Below are positions 20,200 to 31,515 of a DNA stretch of 64,000 nucleotides, one piece after another (position 1 is the first letter of the stretch; each line of letters starts with the position of its first letter). Both the position numbers and the translations under genes were made by a program. The stretch lies in the NCBI RefSeq assembly GCF_014356525.2, contig NC_052504.1:101612051-101676050 (forward strand), read 5' to 3'. The stretch comes from Nilaparvata lugens. Lineage: Eukaryota > Arthropoda > Insecta > Hemiptera > Delphacidae. The notes under the pieces are model-generated. The model saw nothing but the letters and a program-made list of their open reading frames with translations. It made no database searches and had not been told where the DNA came from.

Positions 20200-21450
20200 C
20201 TGTGAAAACAAAGATTTTAATGATTATTATAATAATGCTCTCTGTACGATCAGGTAATATTGCATATTTTGAAACGTTGAATTATAAGAAAAGCCAACGG
20301 TACTGAGATATTCAATCATAAAAGCTGTGCAACAGGCTAAACAGCTTTTTACTGGTGATATTTTCAAAGTTTTTCGGTTTGGATACCATCGAGTATTAAA
20401 ATATTTTTCAGGAAAAGGAATATTCCAGGATAGAACTAACATTTTAATTTTTTGAAAATGGTATTATTTTTTCATGAATTGATTTGCAGAAAAAGTCTTA
20501 TTATATCAACAATACCTTGGAGAATGTTTATTAGAAAGAATATGAATATCTTTCATAGAACCGAAACTCGGTTGGTAACTTGGTGATGACGCATCATCAG
20601 GTCTGAACTACTGGACTGATTAACTTGAAATTTTGTATATAAATTTGGAATATTGAATAACTAATTCTTCAAGATTTCATTACGTCAAGTTTCCAGTTTG
20701 TCAAGTTTTAAAATAGACCGTTGCGGAGCACTGGTTACCTGCTAGTCAACACTAAATTGGACTATTTCTCATGAGTTTGAAATTGTAAAAATGAACTAAC
20801 ATTTTTATCTGCATTAGGATATCTTCGATCCAGAAATAGATCAATGTCAGAATTTTTTGTCTGTCAACTGAAATACGAATATTTAAAAATATATTCAGAA
20901 GTTGTCAACAATAGTCAACGGTTGAATCTTTAGATCTGAATCCAGGTTAGATATTGCGCGTTTTTTACTCTCCAATTGAATGAGTGACAATAGTATGAAT
21001 GACTTAAAAGTGCACCTCTTTCCTTAAAGACGCTTTTCCGATCTCATCATTTTCCTACGCCTGCTTTGGCTTGTGCACATGTAATGTCCTTTATGGTCTT
21101 CAGATGACAGTGAGCCTTTCGTTTTTTAATTATCATAAATACACTATATAAGATAAATATATTGTTGGAATAGAATAGGAATAACTTTTATTGGAGCGTC
21201 AAAACAAGCTACCTTGGGAAAACCTTGAAAGTACAACGAACCATGTAGGTACTACAACATTATAGTACTAAGAGATTAATATTCTATGCCTTGATATTCT
21301 AAGCATTATGTACATTTTTTAAAGGATCTAGCGATGAGTAGTCCACGGTAATATTGTCGTCTGGAAAATGATTTGCAGGCCAAAGTTAGTTGACTTATTT
21401 GAACCTGAATAACTAGAATAATACTTGCTTCTGTACAGTGGGCTACTTAC
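20200..21450. other. Lipase intron sequence
   Basis: AT-rich DNA with no recognised gene or RNA. Frames at 20227-20442 show no domain. Confidence 0.5.
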
Positions 21451-21564
21451 GTGATACGATTTTATCCGGCATCTTGACTTTACCAGCCCAGACCTCACAA
21501 TCTTTACTATTGATTGATGCTGTGAAGTACTGATAAGCACGTATGTGAGAACATACCAAATACG
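21451..21564 (-). CDS. Lipase gene, exon with catalytic histidine
   Basis: Between acceptor TTTTTTTAACAG and donor GTAAGT this 114-base exon encodes VCSHIRAYQYFTASINSKDC. The C-x-H-x-R-x-x-x-Y-F pattern is the catalytic His segment of the pancreatic lipase family. It follows the Asp exon at 25389-25532, but the family's HxDFxPNGG segment that should lie between them is missing and probably falls in the N gap at 24917-25016. Confidence 0.8.
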
Positions 21565-21785
21565 CTGTTAAAAAAACAACATTATTTTTATTCTTGTATA
21601 CTAATTGTACTCAAGTTTATTCGCAATAAATTTCACAATATTTATAAATTGTTAACAATTTATGATGAACTAGTACCGGTACCGGTATGTGTTTTTCATG
21701 AATTAGAATAATATGAAATGTTAATGTAGCAAACTTCTCTCAACCATAAAATTTCACAAAATATTCACAAATAAGTCAATCAATA

Positions 21786-22535
21786 TACAGAGTGAGTCAT
21801 ATGCATTGGAACACTTCAATAAGTTGAAGACTGTTGTAGATATAATACGGTACTGAAACTTTCAGGATAAGTTATTGGTCAAATACTCTACCTTTCGACG
21901 TACAAATGAATTTCAACCCCACAGGAGGGGGTGACTTATGGGTTGTAACTCGAATATTTTAAATGTAAACACTCATTGTGTGGTACATCATTTTAAAGTC
22001 ATTTTTAGAACAAGAAAGATGACATCAATAAAAATATTTCTTTAATACTTGTATCCAAAATGGCGGCTGATTGAACTTTATTAATCATTTTTTAAAAACT
22101 AAAACTTCAATCAGCCGCTATTTTGAAAAAGTATCATAGAACATTGTCGTTGATGTCATCTTTCTTGTTCTTAAAAGGCCTTTAAAATGATGTACTACAC
22201 AATGGGTGTTTACATTTAGAATATTTGAGTTACAACCCCTCATTTCCTTAAAAACGAATACTTCAACCAGCCGCCATTTTGGATAAACATATCTTAGAAC
22301 TTTTTATTGATGTCATCTTCCTTGTTTTTAGAAGGACTTTGAAATGATGTACCACACAATGGTGTTCACATTTAAAATATTTGAGCTACAACCCCTCATG
22401 TGGGGTTGAAATTCAGTTGTTCGTCAAAAGGTAGAGTACCTATTCGACCAATAACGTATCCTGAAAGTTACAGTATTATAACTACAATAGTCTCCATCTT
22501 ATTGATGGGTTCCCATACATATGACTCTCTCTATA
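21786..22535. mobile_element. Foldback element B, copy 1
   Basis: The ends TACAGAGTGAGTCATATG and (reversed) CATATGACTCTCTCTATA form terminal inverted repeats. The arms extend inward over several hundred bases (for example the GGTAGAGTAC/GTAGATATAATACGG segments and the AAAATGGCGGCTGATTGAA segment with its inverse). A second member lies at 27259-28024. There is no coding capacity, and this is a non-autonomous DNA element. Confidence 0.85.
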
Positions 22536-22610
22536 TAATATGAAGATAGTATATATTGTATTAATATCGTATTTAATAGAACTTTTAAGAGAAAAAAACT
22601 CACATTTCTT

Positions 22611-22950
22611 GATGTGGCGACGTCCGTTTTGTGCTGGTATTGCACATTTTCAAGCCAAACAGAGACTGAAGTATTCAAGGTTATGAGGGTGGGACTCCTA
22701 CACTCTGTTTGACAAACTCATTTCAATACTCCTCCATTAACCGCCAAAACTCCCCTCCACCCCCACTCACACCAAATTTAACCCTCATAACCCTGAATAC
22801 TTCAGTCTCTGTTTGGCTTGAAAATGTGCAATACCAGCACGAAACGGACGTCGCCACATCAAAAAATATGAGTGTTTTTTCACTTAGAAGTTTTATTAAA
22901 TACGATAGTAGTAATAATTGTGAAAACAAGATGAATGACCAACAACGGAT
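22611..22950. mobile_element. Foldback remnant of Penelope-like pseudo-LTR
   Basis: About 22611-22690 is the reverse complement of about 22773-22885, and both match the pseudo-LTR of the Penelope-like element at 39787-39998. Between them lies the 3'-end sequence of the element (CTGTTTGACAAACTCATTT). After the right arm the start of the element's 5' region follows briefly (22886-22950), then unrelated DNA. The copy thus repeats, in miniature, the head-to-head layout of 34850-39998. Confidence 0.8.
22812..22860 (+). ncRNA. Hammerhead-ribozyme-like motif in Penelope pLTR
   Basis: GTGC and GCAC form a stem around a 7-base loop, followed by GAAAC, a short loop and GTC, as in the minimal stem III hammerheads of Penelope-like elements. 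The expected CTGANGA box before stem II reads CTTGAAAA, so activity is doubtful. The inverted copy near 22617-22665 has in addition lost the G of GAAAC. Confidence 0.45.
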
Positions 22951-23184
22951 ATATTGTATATTGTATATTCAGTATTATAATGATACAAATTTTATCATTA
23001 ATAGATTATTGTTGCTGCTGGTTAAATACCACTGAAAAATAACTGTGGTTGAAGTTTTGTAAAATACTATAGTAACGATAGAGTATTTCAATAGGGCTAC
23101 TTCAACTATTATAGAAATCACTTTTACCCTATTCATACTTTTCTATTGTCCCACATAAGCAACTTATAGAAAAACTGCACTACA

Positions 23185-23232
23185 GTAGTAACTATAGATA
23201 GTAACAGTAGTAACTATAGATAGTAACTATGG
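23185..23232. repeat. Short tandem repeat, about 22-bp unit
   Basis: AGTAGTAACTATAGATAGTAAC occurs twice in a row plus a partial third copy. Confidence 0.8.
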
Positions 23233-23239
23233 ATTGAAT

Positions 23240-24610
23240 GGTAATGAGTTGTCACTTTTCATGTCATATCTCTCTGATAGATTCCAGTATGTGAAAATGG
23301 GTGAGCAGACATCTGATTGTAAGAAGGTCTCAGGAGGAGTCCCTCAGGGCTCTGTACTGGGCCCTTTCCTGTTTATATAGTATATAAGTTAGGCGAGCTG
23401 CCGGCTTCCCCACCTATTACGTCTTACTATCTCTAAGATAAGATAGTAGAGCAGCTTGCAATAAATGAATTGTCGAGGGTCAGTCTACATCGAGCTCTCG
23501 CAACGTGAAGATCTATCTTTTTTTTTAAAAATCCAATCACCTTCTCAGTCGATTTAACTTATAATGATGATCTACCCTCATACATCCCTTATAAAACTGT
23601 TCTCTATGCAGACGACACGACGCTTCTGTGTTCAAATAAGTCTTCTGAAATAAATAAAATTATCACAACATTGATGACCAACAGAGCCAATATTTGGTTC
23701 TCTGCAAATAAGCTTATGGAGAACGAGAGCAAAACAGAATCTATATTGTTTGGTTTGAGTAGAAATTGTGAATAAAGATTAGTAAAACTACTAGGGATTA
23801 ACCTTGATTCCAAACTCACTTGGAGTACCCACACTGAAGCTCTTTGCAGTCGCCTATCCAGAGTAATAATTCTTATTGAAGAGGTTGAAATTGTTTACTA
23901 GTGCTGGTTTAACGTTGATGACATATTTTGCTCTTTTCCACTCTCACTTACAGTATGGCACCCTGTTGTGGGGCAATTCAAGTGGTGCCAGTGACATATT
24001 TTTGTGTCAGAAAAGAGCTCGGCGAACCATTTTTAATCTTGGTAGAATGGATTCATGCAGGCCATTCTTTAAAAGAAACGGCATATTGACTCTGCCCTGT
24101 ACATTTATGCTGCAAGCTCTGATATTTGTCAAAGATAATCTGAGGCAATTCGTTCTAAGATGCGATGTACATCAGCACTTTACAAGAGAGCGTAAACAAA
24201 TCAATACTGGACGGGTACGACTCTCCAAAACACAAAATATGTATGTATATATCGGTATAAAATTATTTAATAAACTGCCTGAGAGAGTCCATGATAAAAA
24301 TTCCAGATCATTCAGGTACGCAATTTCCAAATTATTACAAAATAGGGTTATTTATCCGATTGAGGAGATGTTGGCAGCTGATATTTCATGTTAATATTTG
24401 ACCTCTGTTATAATATCGTTATTGTCAATTGAAAATATGACTGTATATAACTGTGAAGAAACTAAGTACGCGGGACTGTTGGCTGAGATAGTATTTCTCT
24501 GTTTTGAGTACCTATGTGAAATGTATGTATATGTTTACCTGATGACTTTGTCAAGACTATTGTTCACGGCAATAAAAACATTTTGAATTTTTTTTTGAAT
24601 TTGAATTTTT
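23240..24610 (+). mobile_element. LINE remnant (RT plus C-terminal domain)
   Basis: RT motif B reads VPQGSVLGPFLF near 23340-23380. Motif C YADDTTLLCS is at about 23608, but the two are separated by an inserted segment (23380-23545). The C-terminal domain is open at 23876-24394, ending with the usual KLFNKLPE and FRYAISKLL helices. The 3' end has tandem TTTGAA-type repeats near 24585-24615. The 5' part is absent. It resembles CR1/Jockey-group elements. Confidence 0.8.
23380..23545. mobile_element. Short insertion of unknown type inside the LINE
   Basis: The RT frame is continuous before about 23380 and after about 23545. The insert contains the hairpin TACTATCT/AGATAGTA with an 8-base loop and ends in a T9 run followed by A5. 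A TTATA occurs at both edges and could be a target duplication. It could be a SINE or RNA-derived insertion. I do not recognise the RNA. Confidence 0.5.
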
Positions 24611-24614
24611 TATT

Positions 24615-24700
24615 TAAACACAACTAGTTTCAGTGTCAAGTGTAGTGTCACTTGGAAATGACATGAAAGCAGAAACTAGCTGCCTGTGTTCAAATAGAAA
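24615..24700. repeat. Short imperfect palindrome
   Basis: AACACAACTAGTTTC and GAAACTAGCTGCCTGTGTT form the arms of a hairpin of about 80 bases. Probably a small MITE or its remnant. Confidence 0.5.
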
Positions 24701-24916
24701 AGTATAAAGAAGGTACTAGTGTTTTCTGTAATAATTAAACTATAGTATCGATATTCATGAAATAATAATAATAATAGAACTGTGGTTCATACAATATTTG
24801 TAGGTTGCTTCAAAAAGGAATTTACAACTTTGATTATTCATGAAGAATTTATCTGAAAAGGTAAAAAAGGCATAACACAAGAGTAGCGTAGGTATCCCAA
24901 GCAGACTGATACTGGT

Positions 24917-25016
24917 NNNNNNNNNNNNNNNNNNNNNNNNNNNNNNNNNNNNNNNNNNNNNNNNNNNNNNNNNNNNNNNNNNNNNNNNNNNNNNNNNNNN
25001 NNNNNNNNNNNNNNNN
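24917..25016. other. Assembly gap (100 N)
   Basis: Exactly 100 N, the convention for a gap of unknown size. It lies where a missing lipase exon should be. Confidence 0.99.
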
Positions 25017-25388
25017 AGTGATGCGCACAAACTCATCAAATGAAGTGAAAATATAAAATCGATATTAAGCGAACTAATGGTGTTGAGGTTGATGTGAATG
25101 TTGAAATAAACCAATGGAGGTTCAAAAACAATGAAATTACAATTCAAAATACTTAGACGAATATTAAACTAGAAAACACTGAAAGAAGCAGACGACAACT
25201 AGCCCTACTATCGATCAAGCGATCAATGACACTGTGACGTCAGAGATCGCATGACAAGTGAAATGTTGTCCAGAGGCTGTAGCAGCGGTAGATTCAAATA
25301 TTACAAGAAACAAGATGGACGACCATAATACTGGCTAAAATATGAGACGAAATCTAGCAAAGTACCTAGTACAAACAATTCCACTCAC

Positions 25389-25532
25389 CGACAGGATTAA
25401 TCATTCCAAATCCTCCTAATGGGAAAAATGGTCGCATGTCAGTATGGTAAACGTCCACAAATAGTGCATCTGTTTTATCCAATCGCACTTCAATTGGCGT
25501 GTCTTCAAAGCCAGGCTGAGCCGGGTCCAAAC
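25389..25532 (-). CDS. Lipase gene, exon with catalytic aspartate
   Basis: Between acceptor TTCCAG and donor GTGAGT, 144 bases encode [20 protein letters not shown] followed by [11 protein letters not shown] and a segment ending [12 protein letters not shown] carries the catalytic Asp of pancreatic-type lipases, and the xxDALFVDVxHTD block is diagnostic of the family. The first two bases complete the Gly codon split from the exon at 27031-27157, so the phases match. Confidence 0.9.
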
Positions 25533-27030
25533 CTGGAATGAATAATTAAGATGTACAGAATTTATTTAAATCTATTTCACTTGAATATTCAGAAACTGTG
25601 TAAATTGTTTCCAAGTAGTATAATGAAAATGTTCAATCACCAGACAGTCATTGGAATCTGGCGATCCTAGTGTAACCAACAATGTATCTATATGTACTAA
25701 TTATTAGTGTTATAATAGTAGTATACTACTAGTGTTAGTATATATGTATATAGATCGATTTGCGTAACACACTCACACGACACAAGTCATTGAAGACTAT
25801 AATGCCCCACAACTCACTGTGAGACTATAGGTGTCTCCTGGAGTCACCAGTACTTCCTTTTTTAATGAAAAGTTTGCTCTTCAAAAGTCTCACTGGACAC
25901 CTTAAACTACAACATAATATTAAAAACATACAGTGGTATTCCAAAAGTATCCTACTCTTCATAGAGTCGTCGTAAATGTTTTCAACTATAGAGGTAGTAC
26001 CGTAAACCTAAAGTATCATATAGAATAGGAGAGTATCAAATAGGAACTGAAAGTATCATATAGAGTAGAAGAGTTTCATATAGAAACTGAAAATACCAGT
26101 AGTTCGGAGAGCAGTAGAACTCACTAACATCACTACTCACACACGCCTGGCTATTCACACACAAACACACATATGAATTGGATTTAAAGTATGATGATAA
26201 TGTGCAATAGGATAGGTGGAGGACGCTGAGAAATAGATGTTCTACACATTTTTGAGCTAGGATGCACGGTTGAAGAGATAAAAAATCTGAAACTTGAAAT
26301 GTGGGACTGGAAAAAAATTATCGAATTGAAAACAAATATGATATATGAGATGAGACCGCCTTGGAGCGCTGAAGAATAAAGGTCCACTACGCTTTTGAGC
26401 ACGGAAGCACGGTTGAAAAGATAAAAGTCTGGATTGAGAAAAAAATTTTAAATCCGAAAATTGAAAAAATTTGATCATGTGATATATGAAATTTTGTAGC
26501 GTTGAGAAGAATGCGCCCAATTTGAACCTGATACGATAAAGTTAGGAAATGTTAGGTTGATTTTTAGGGTGAACTCTCCGAGTGCTGTCATCTTCAAACG
26601 GAGATGAATTAAAATTTTTCGAAAATATACGTTACTGCGCCTTGTTTCAAAGTAGACATACTTGTATACCAAATTTTATCCAAATCGGACCATAGCTGCG
26701 ATTGCAACTGCGGTACAAACAAACAGACAAACGCCGATTCACTTGAAACATACAATTCGCTTTGCTTATTCAATCATATAGAATATAGAAGAGTATAAAA
26801 AGAAACCAAAAGTATCACATAGAATAGAAGAGTATCATAGGAACTAAAAGTATCATATATTATCCTCTGTGTGGTGTTAGTTGGACAAGGAGAGTACAAA
26901 TTTGAAATCCTCTTCCATCATTATCAGGTGAATTTCGGTGATTCTCTCGGTTGAATTCCTGCTCATCACATTATTGCAATTTATTTTGTTTAAATTCAAG
27001 TAATTCAAGTTTGAAATGATGGATATTCAC
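25533..27030. other. Lipase intron with repeats
   Basis: Contains a broken minisatellite (26006-26100 and 26775-26860, unit about 40-45 bp around AGTATCATATAGAATAGAAG) and an inserted repeat between the two halves. No gene is visible. Confidence 0.6.
26110..26775. repeat. Dispersed repeat inserted into a minisatellite
   Basis: The intervening segment differs completely from the minisatellite on both sides and includes internal duplications (CACGGTTGAAGAGATAAAAA and CACGGTTGAAAAGATAAAAG about 140 bases apart). It also holds a block with CGGACCATAGCTGCGATTGC and ACAGACAAACGCCGATTC. It is non-coding and of unknown family. Confidence 0.6.
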
Positions 27031-27157
27031 CTGTTAATCGCCCAATTCCTTTCATACGTTTAGCTGCGTAAGAGGCAACATGTGCTCCGAGACTGTGGCA
27101 ATCAGATGGATTTTGTCTAGCGGAAGGTTGTATTCACTATTTAAATGCTCGATGAAT
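27031..27157 (-). CDS. Lipase gene, nucleophile-elbow exon with one-base loss
   Basis: Acceptor TTTCAG and donor GTGAAT bound 127 bases. The upstream half gives FIEHLNSEYNLPLDKIHLI and the downstream half SLGAHVASYAAKRMKGIGRL. These are consecutive in the lipase family, where GHSLG holds the catalytic Ser, but they lie in different frames here because one G is missing at about 27099. Intron phases on both sides require 128 bases, confirming a one-base deletion. It is either an assembly error or a pseudogenising mutation. Confidence 0.85.
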
Positions 27158-27258
27158 CTGAAATTAGAATATTTTAGAATCTATGAACTTAAAAGGAATC
27201 TATATCATTGTTAACTCATTTCTACTAGTATAAGAGCATTGTACGAGTAAAAATATAA

Positions 27259-28024
27259 TACAGAGTCAGTCATATGGACCGACCCCTATGAATCCGACCC
27301 CTTCAATAAGTTGGAGACTGTTGTAGATATGATTCTGTTACTTTCAGGATAAGTTATTGATCAAATACCCTACCTTTTGACGTATAATTGAATTTTAACC
27401 CCTCATAAGGGGTTGACTTGGGGGCTGTAACTCGAATATTTCAAATGTAAACACTCATTATGTGGTACATCATTTTAGAGGCCTTTTCAAAACAAGAAAG
27501 ATGCATCAATAAGCATATTCTATGATACTTGTATCTCAAATGACGGCTGATTGAAGTTTCAGTTTTTAAGAAAATGAGGGGTGGTATCTCGAATATTTTG
27601 AATGTAAACACCCATTGTGTGCAACATCATTTTGAAGGCCTTTTCAAAACAAGAAAGATGACATCAATAAAAATGTTGTATGCTATCTTTATCCAAAATG
27701 GCGGCTGATTAAAGTTTCAAGTAAAAACTAAAACTTCAATCAACCGCCATTTTGGATACAGATATCATACAACATTTTTATTGATGCCATCTTTCTTGTT
27801 TAAAAATGCCTTCAAAATGATGTACCACACAATGGGTGTTTACATTCAAAATATTCGACCAACCCCTTAGTCACCCCCTTATGAGGGTTTAAAATTCAGT
27901 TGTACGTCAAAAGGTGAAGTATTCGACCAATAACTTATTCTCAAAGTTACATAGTACCTATTATATCTACAACTGTCTTCAACTTATTGAAGGGTTCCCA
28001 TACATATATATGACTCACTTTGTA
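27259..28024. mobile_element. Foldback element B, copy 2
   Basis: Same family as 21786-22535, with matching terminal repeats (TACAGAGTCAGTCATATG and its inverse ending at 28024), CTTCAATAAGTTGGAGACTG near the ends, and internal AAAATGGCGGCTGATT segments in both orientations. Non-coding. Confidence 0.85.
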
Positions 28025-31021
28025 TAGTATCGTAACTTCTTGTTAAAATGTTTGTTTTAGTTACTTGCTGTTAGGCTAAGCTGAGAAAACATGACGTTTA
28101 TCTGTAATAATAGTGTCACAATTGTCGCTTCAAAGGTAAGTGTCACAACTCAAATATTGGATGAGATGAAAGCGACAAAACTCAATTGCTTATTTAAATG
28201 ATAAGTGACACAACTCAAAAACCAGGTCTTCACTAATGTATTAGCATACTGAAATGTGTCACTTATATAAATGAAAGCAACAACTGAGTTGTGTCACTCA
28301 ACGTTTGACTCACCTATTGAGTTGTTACACTTCTTTTGCTGGTTTGAAAGAAAAAACAATTCTTGGGAGAAAACCTGTCCTTTCAAAACGTTTGAATTTT
28401 CAAGAGCGGCGGATAACTTGAAAACTATTGAGAATACCGCAAAGCTCTACTAGGAAAACTTGTAGGAAGTTTACCTCATATTCAGTGAAAAATGAATTGA
28501 AGAGGAAGAAGGTCGGGTAACGTTTCAATAGATGGAGAGCTTGGTTCTAAAAAATGAGGAAAAAGGATTCGAAAGTCATGATGATAGTAGGAATGTAGGG
28601 ACGAAACAATCAACTCAGGTTATAGGAGTCACAAGAGATTTCAATTCAGAAAAGCTGAAAAATATATTGAATGCTGGAGTACCAAGGCAATAGTTTTTCA
28701 TGAATAATATTATGCTTGTATAACATGCATTGGGCATGTATATAATATACATGGAATAATGTATGCATGTATAATGTGCCGAGAACTATTTTTAATTCAG
28801 GCCTTTTCCCAAGTTAGAATAGTAAATTTAATACGCAATAGACTAGAGCCATTGTAAGGGAGTTAGCGAAATAAATTATTTTCTCTCTCTATTATGAACG
28901 GCCATGACTTCGAGTTTCCCATGATAGATATTTAAAATTGTGTCGAGGAATGTAGATTATGGAATTATCTCTAAAACTTAGCCTCCTGTCGCGACATAGA
29001 GTGCGATAAGTTGGAAAACAGCAAGTATTGGCTACAATTATAACAAACTACTGATTTTGCAGTTACTATTTTGGTCCTAAGGCTCTAGAAGCCACGCGAC
29101 GATTGGTCAAATTGATTCCCTTCGCCCAATAGGAGACCTGTTTCTAAATACAGTAATGGGGCCATTCCCCAGCCGAGAGACCAGATTACGTTTTGGAGGA
29201 CATTTTGCTAGGAGCACTACGAGAGTAAATAAGATGTAGTCATTATGTTTCGCCCTATTTGGGCAAGCTCATAATATTAGACTATTAATATTGATGTAGG
29301 AGTTGATTTTATTTTTATTAAAGTTTAAATTTTCTAGTGGTGCCATGACCTGAAAAGCTTGATCGTGTTTCTTCATCATGTAGGAATAATTGTTTCTTCA
29401 AATAACCGCTAAGGTACGTAAAATAAGGTTAAAATATAATTTAGGGAATTTAATTGATTGAAAGTTCCATCTGAGTATTATACCAACAAAGCCTGTTATT
29501 TTTCAATTAAATAATATTGATTGAGAATAATCCTTTTGATTTTATTAGTGATGGAAGATAATTATAATTTTTTTCTAAAGAAGTACAGAAAGTAGAGAAG
29601 AAAGTTTTCCGTTATGTTACATTTGAGTTATTGTTTCTGAAAATATATCAGTAGAGTATTGCTGAAGTCAGGAAGATAGTCTTTAAATTGGAATGAAATT
29701 TTTAAGATTATGTTCATAATGAGTTAAGACTTGCTAAAGTTTTATATTTTTTCTGACTGTGTTTTCTCATGGTGTTAAGGCTTTTAAACTGAACGCTAAT
29801 TTATTAATCAATTAAAACAAAACTTTTGAATTATTTGTGAAGGAAGATCCATTAATTCTTATACAACGAATCAGTAGTTTGAAGGTAAAAATCTATATGG
29901 AATGAGGATTCAAATAAAATGAGAGAATTTAAATAATCGGTAATCAATAGATAACTCCTTTTTTAGCTTTTGATGATTCATAGGAAGAGTTAGAAATTAA
30001 TGCTGTAATACATTTATTTACAGCGATTCATGTGTGACCCCAAACCAACTTCATGTTTCACCCCTTCAAAATCCAGCTTTAAGACACAACTTCATACCAT
30101 CATGGTCTCCACAAGCAAGACATGACGTAAGAGGTCCCGAGGATGATACCTGACCAGAATTATTGACGTATGCCGTTTCGGGAGATGGAGGTTCCTCATC
30201 GCAAGATGACTTCCCGACATCATCAACTCAACTCTTAGAAGAAAACGCCGAAATAACAAAATAACATCGAAAGGAAACACGACGGAAACCATCAACAAAG
30301 TGCAGCTCAGTGAAACAAAGGGTCATACAAAAATGTCAATCAAAGTGCGGGTTTGAAATTGGTGTATAGGGTTATCGACGAAATTTGGGCTCTTTGGGTT
30401 TTTCTGTTTTGAGTTTTGTTCTGAAATAATTTATTAATATTTTTGCAACTGATATTATTTGGTTTGGTGACGTATTAATATCTAACGTAAGGATAGTAAT
30501 GCGCCCCCAGATCAGAGAATGAAGGTAATGTAACATGTTAAATTTAATATGATTCTTATTCTTTCTCGTGTCAGTATTGTTGATATTTTGTTTGTTTTAA
30601 AATATTGTAGTGTTGAAATAGTGAACGGCGATTAAATCAGACATGGCAAAAACTTATTGTAGTTTTCCTGACTCTAACCCGTTTGCCTGCATGAATTAAA
30701 ATAGTATAGACTCAGATTCATTTTGTAGATGTGCCGGCCTACTTTAAAATTCTAAAAATGTTATTCAAAATTAATTTTTATTTTATAACCTTCATAAAGG
30801 TTAGGCACAATAACTATCACAAACAGAGCTTCTTATGCATTTGTTGCTGGATTAGAGCCTAAGAATATATTACAGTATCATGCAATGTGATACGGTATCT
30901 TATTGAATTGCATAGTATTATACTGGTTTTATTGCACTTCTTCATAGCAGCTACTGTTAGTCCAATAAAAACTATCATTGAAATTGATATGAACAAAACG
31001 TAGGATTATTGGTTAACAGAC
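28025..31021. other. Non-coding intronic stretch of the lipase locus
   Basis: No open frame with a recognised domain. Repeated GTGACACAACTC-type motifs occur in both orientations between 28130 and 28335. At 29335 the sequence TGGTGCCATGACCTG resembles a BEL/Pao-type primer-binding site after possible LTR sequence, but no coding remnant follows. A 68-codon frame at 30092-30298 has no recognisable domain. Confidence 0.45.
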
Positions 31022-31128
31022 CTGGCTAACTCAGCTCCTGCAACTCTTGCGTTCGATGCAGCTTGTGGATAATGAATGATATCGAACCAACCTCTTCCCC
31101 AATTCACAATAAAAACATTTGCATCTTC
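31022..31128 (-). CDS. Lipase gene, exon with VxWGRG block
   Basis: After acceptor TTTCTAG the exon encodes EDANVFIVNWGRGWFDIIHY followed by a segment ending RVAGAELAR. This is the beta-strand and oxyanion-side helix region before the nucleophile elbow in pancreatic-type lipases. It ends with two bases of an Arg codon completed by the exon at 27157. The donor (AG/GTCTGT) is weak. No signal peptide or N-terminal exons were recognised upstream, so the gene is incomplete here. Confidence 0.85.
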
Positions 31129-31460
31129 CTAGAAACAACAATAAAAATACTGTAAGTTAATCAATTGACTTGTAAATTTGATTCGAGGCAAATATTTTAT
31201 CAGGATAATAATTGTTTTTCGCTTGTAGTTCAATGTTCAGTTATGATGTTCAGAGCAGGAGTGTGATTTGATTAATGGAGTATGTACAGAAGTGAGATAA
31301 TTAAATTGAAGTAGTACTCTACTAGTTTGTTATTATGCAACAAAAAATAATACAATTAGGCTACAATTAATACAATTACAAATCATATGAATATGAACAG
31401 AAAAGTACTAAATGCATAGCCCAAAACTATTCTGTTGCCAAATTTTGATTTATATATATA

Positions 31461-31515
<55 letters not shown>

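Noticed and set aside
21786..28024. Treating the two B foldbacks as LTRs of one element
   Set aside because: Each is itself a complete inverted repeat with its own ends, and lipase exons lie between them.
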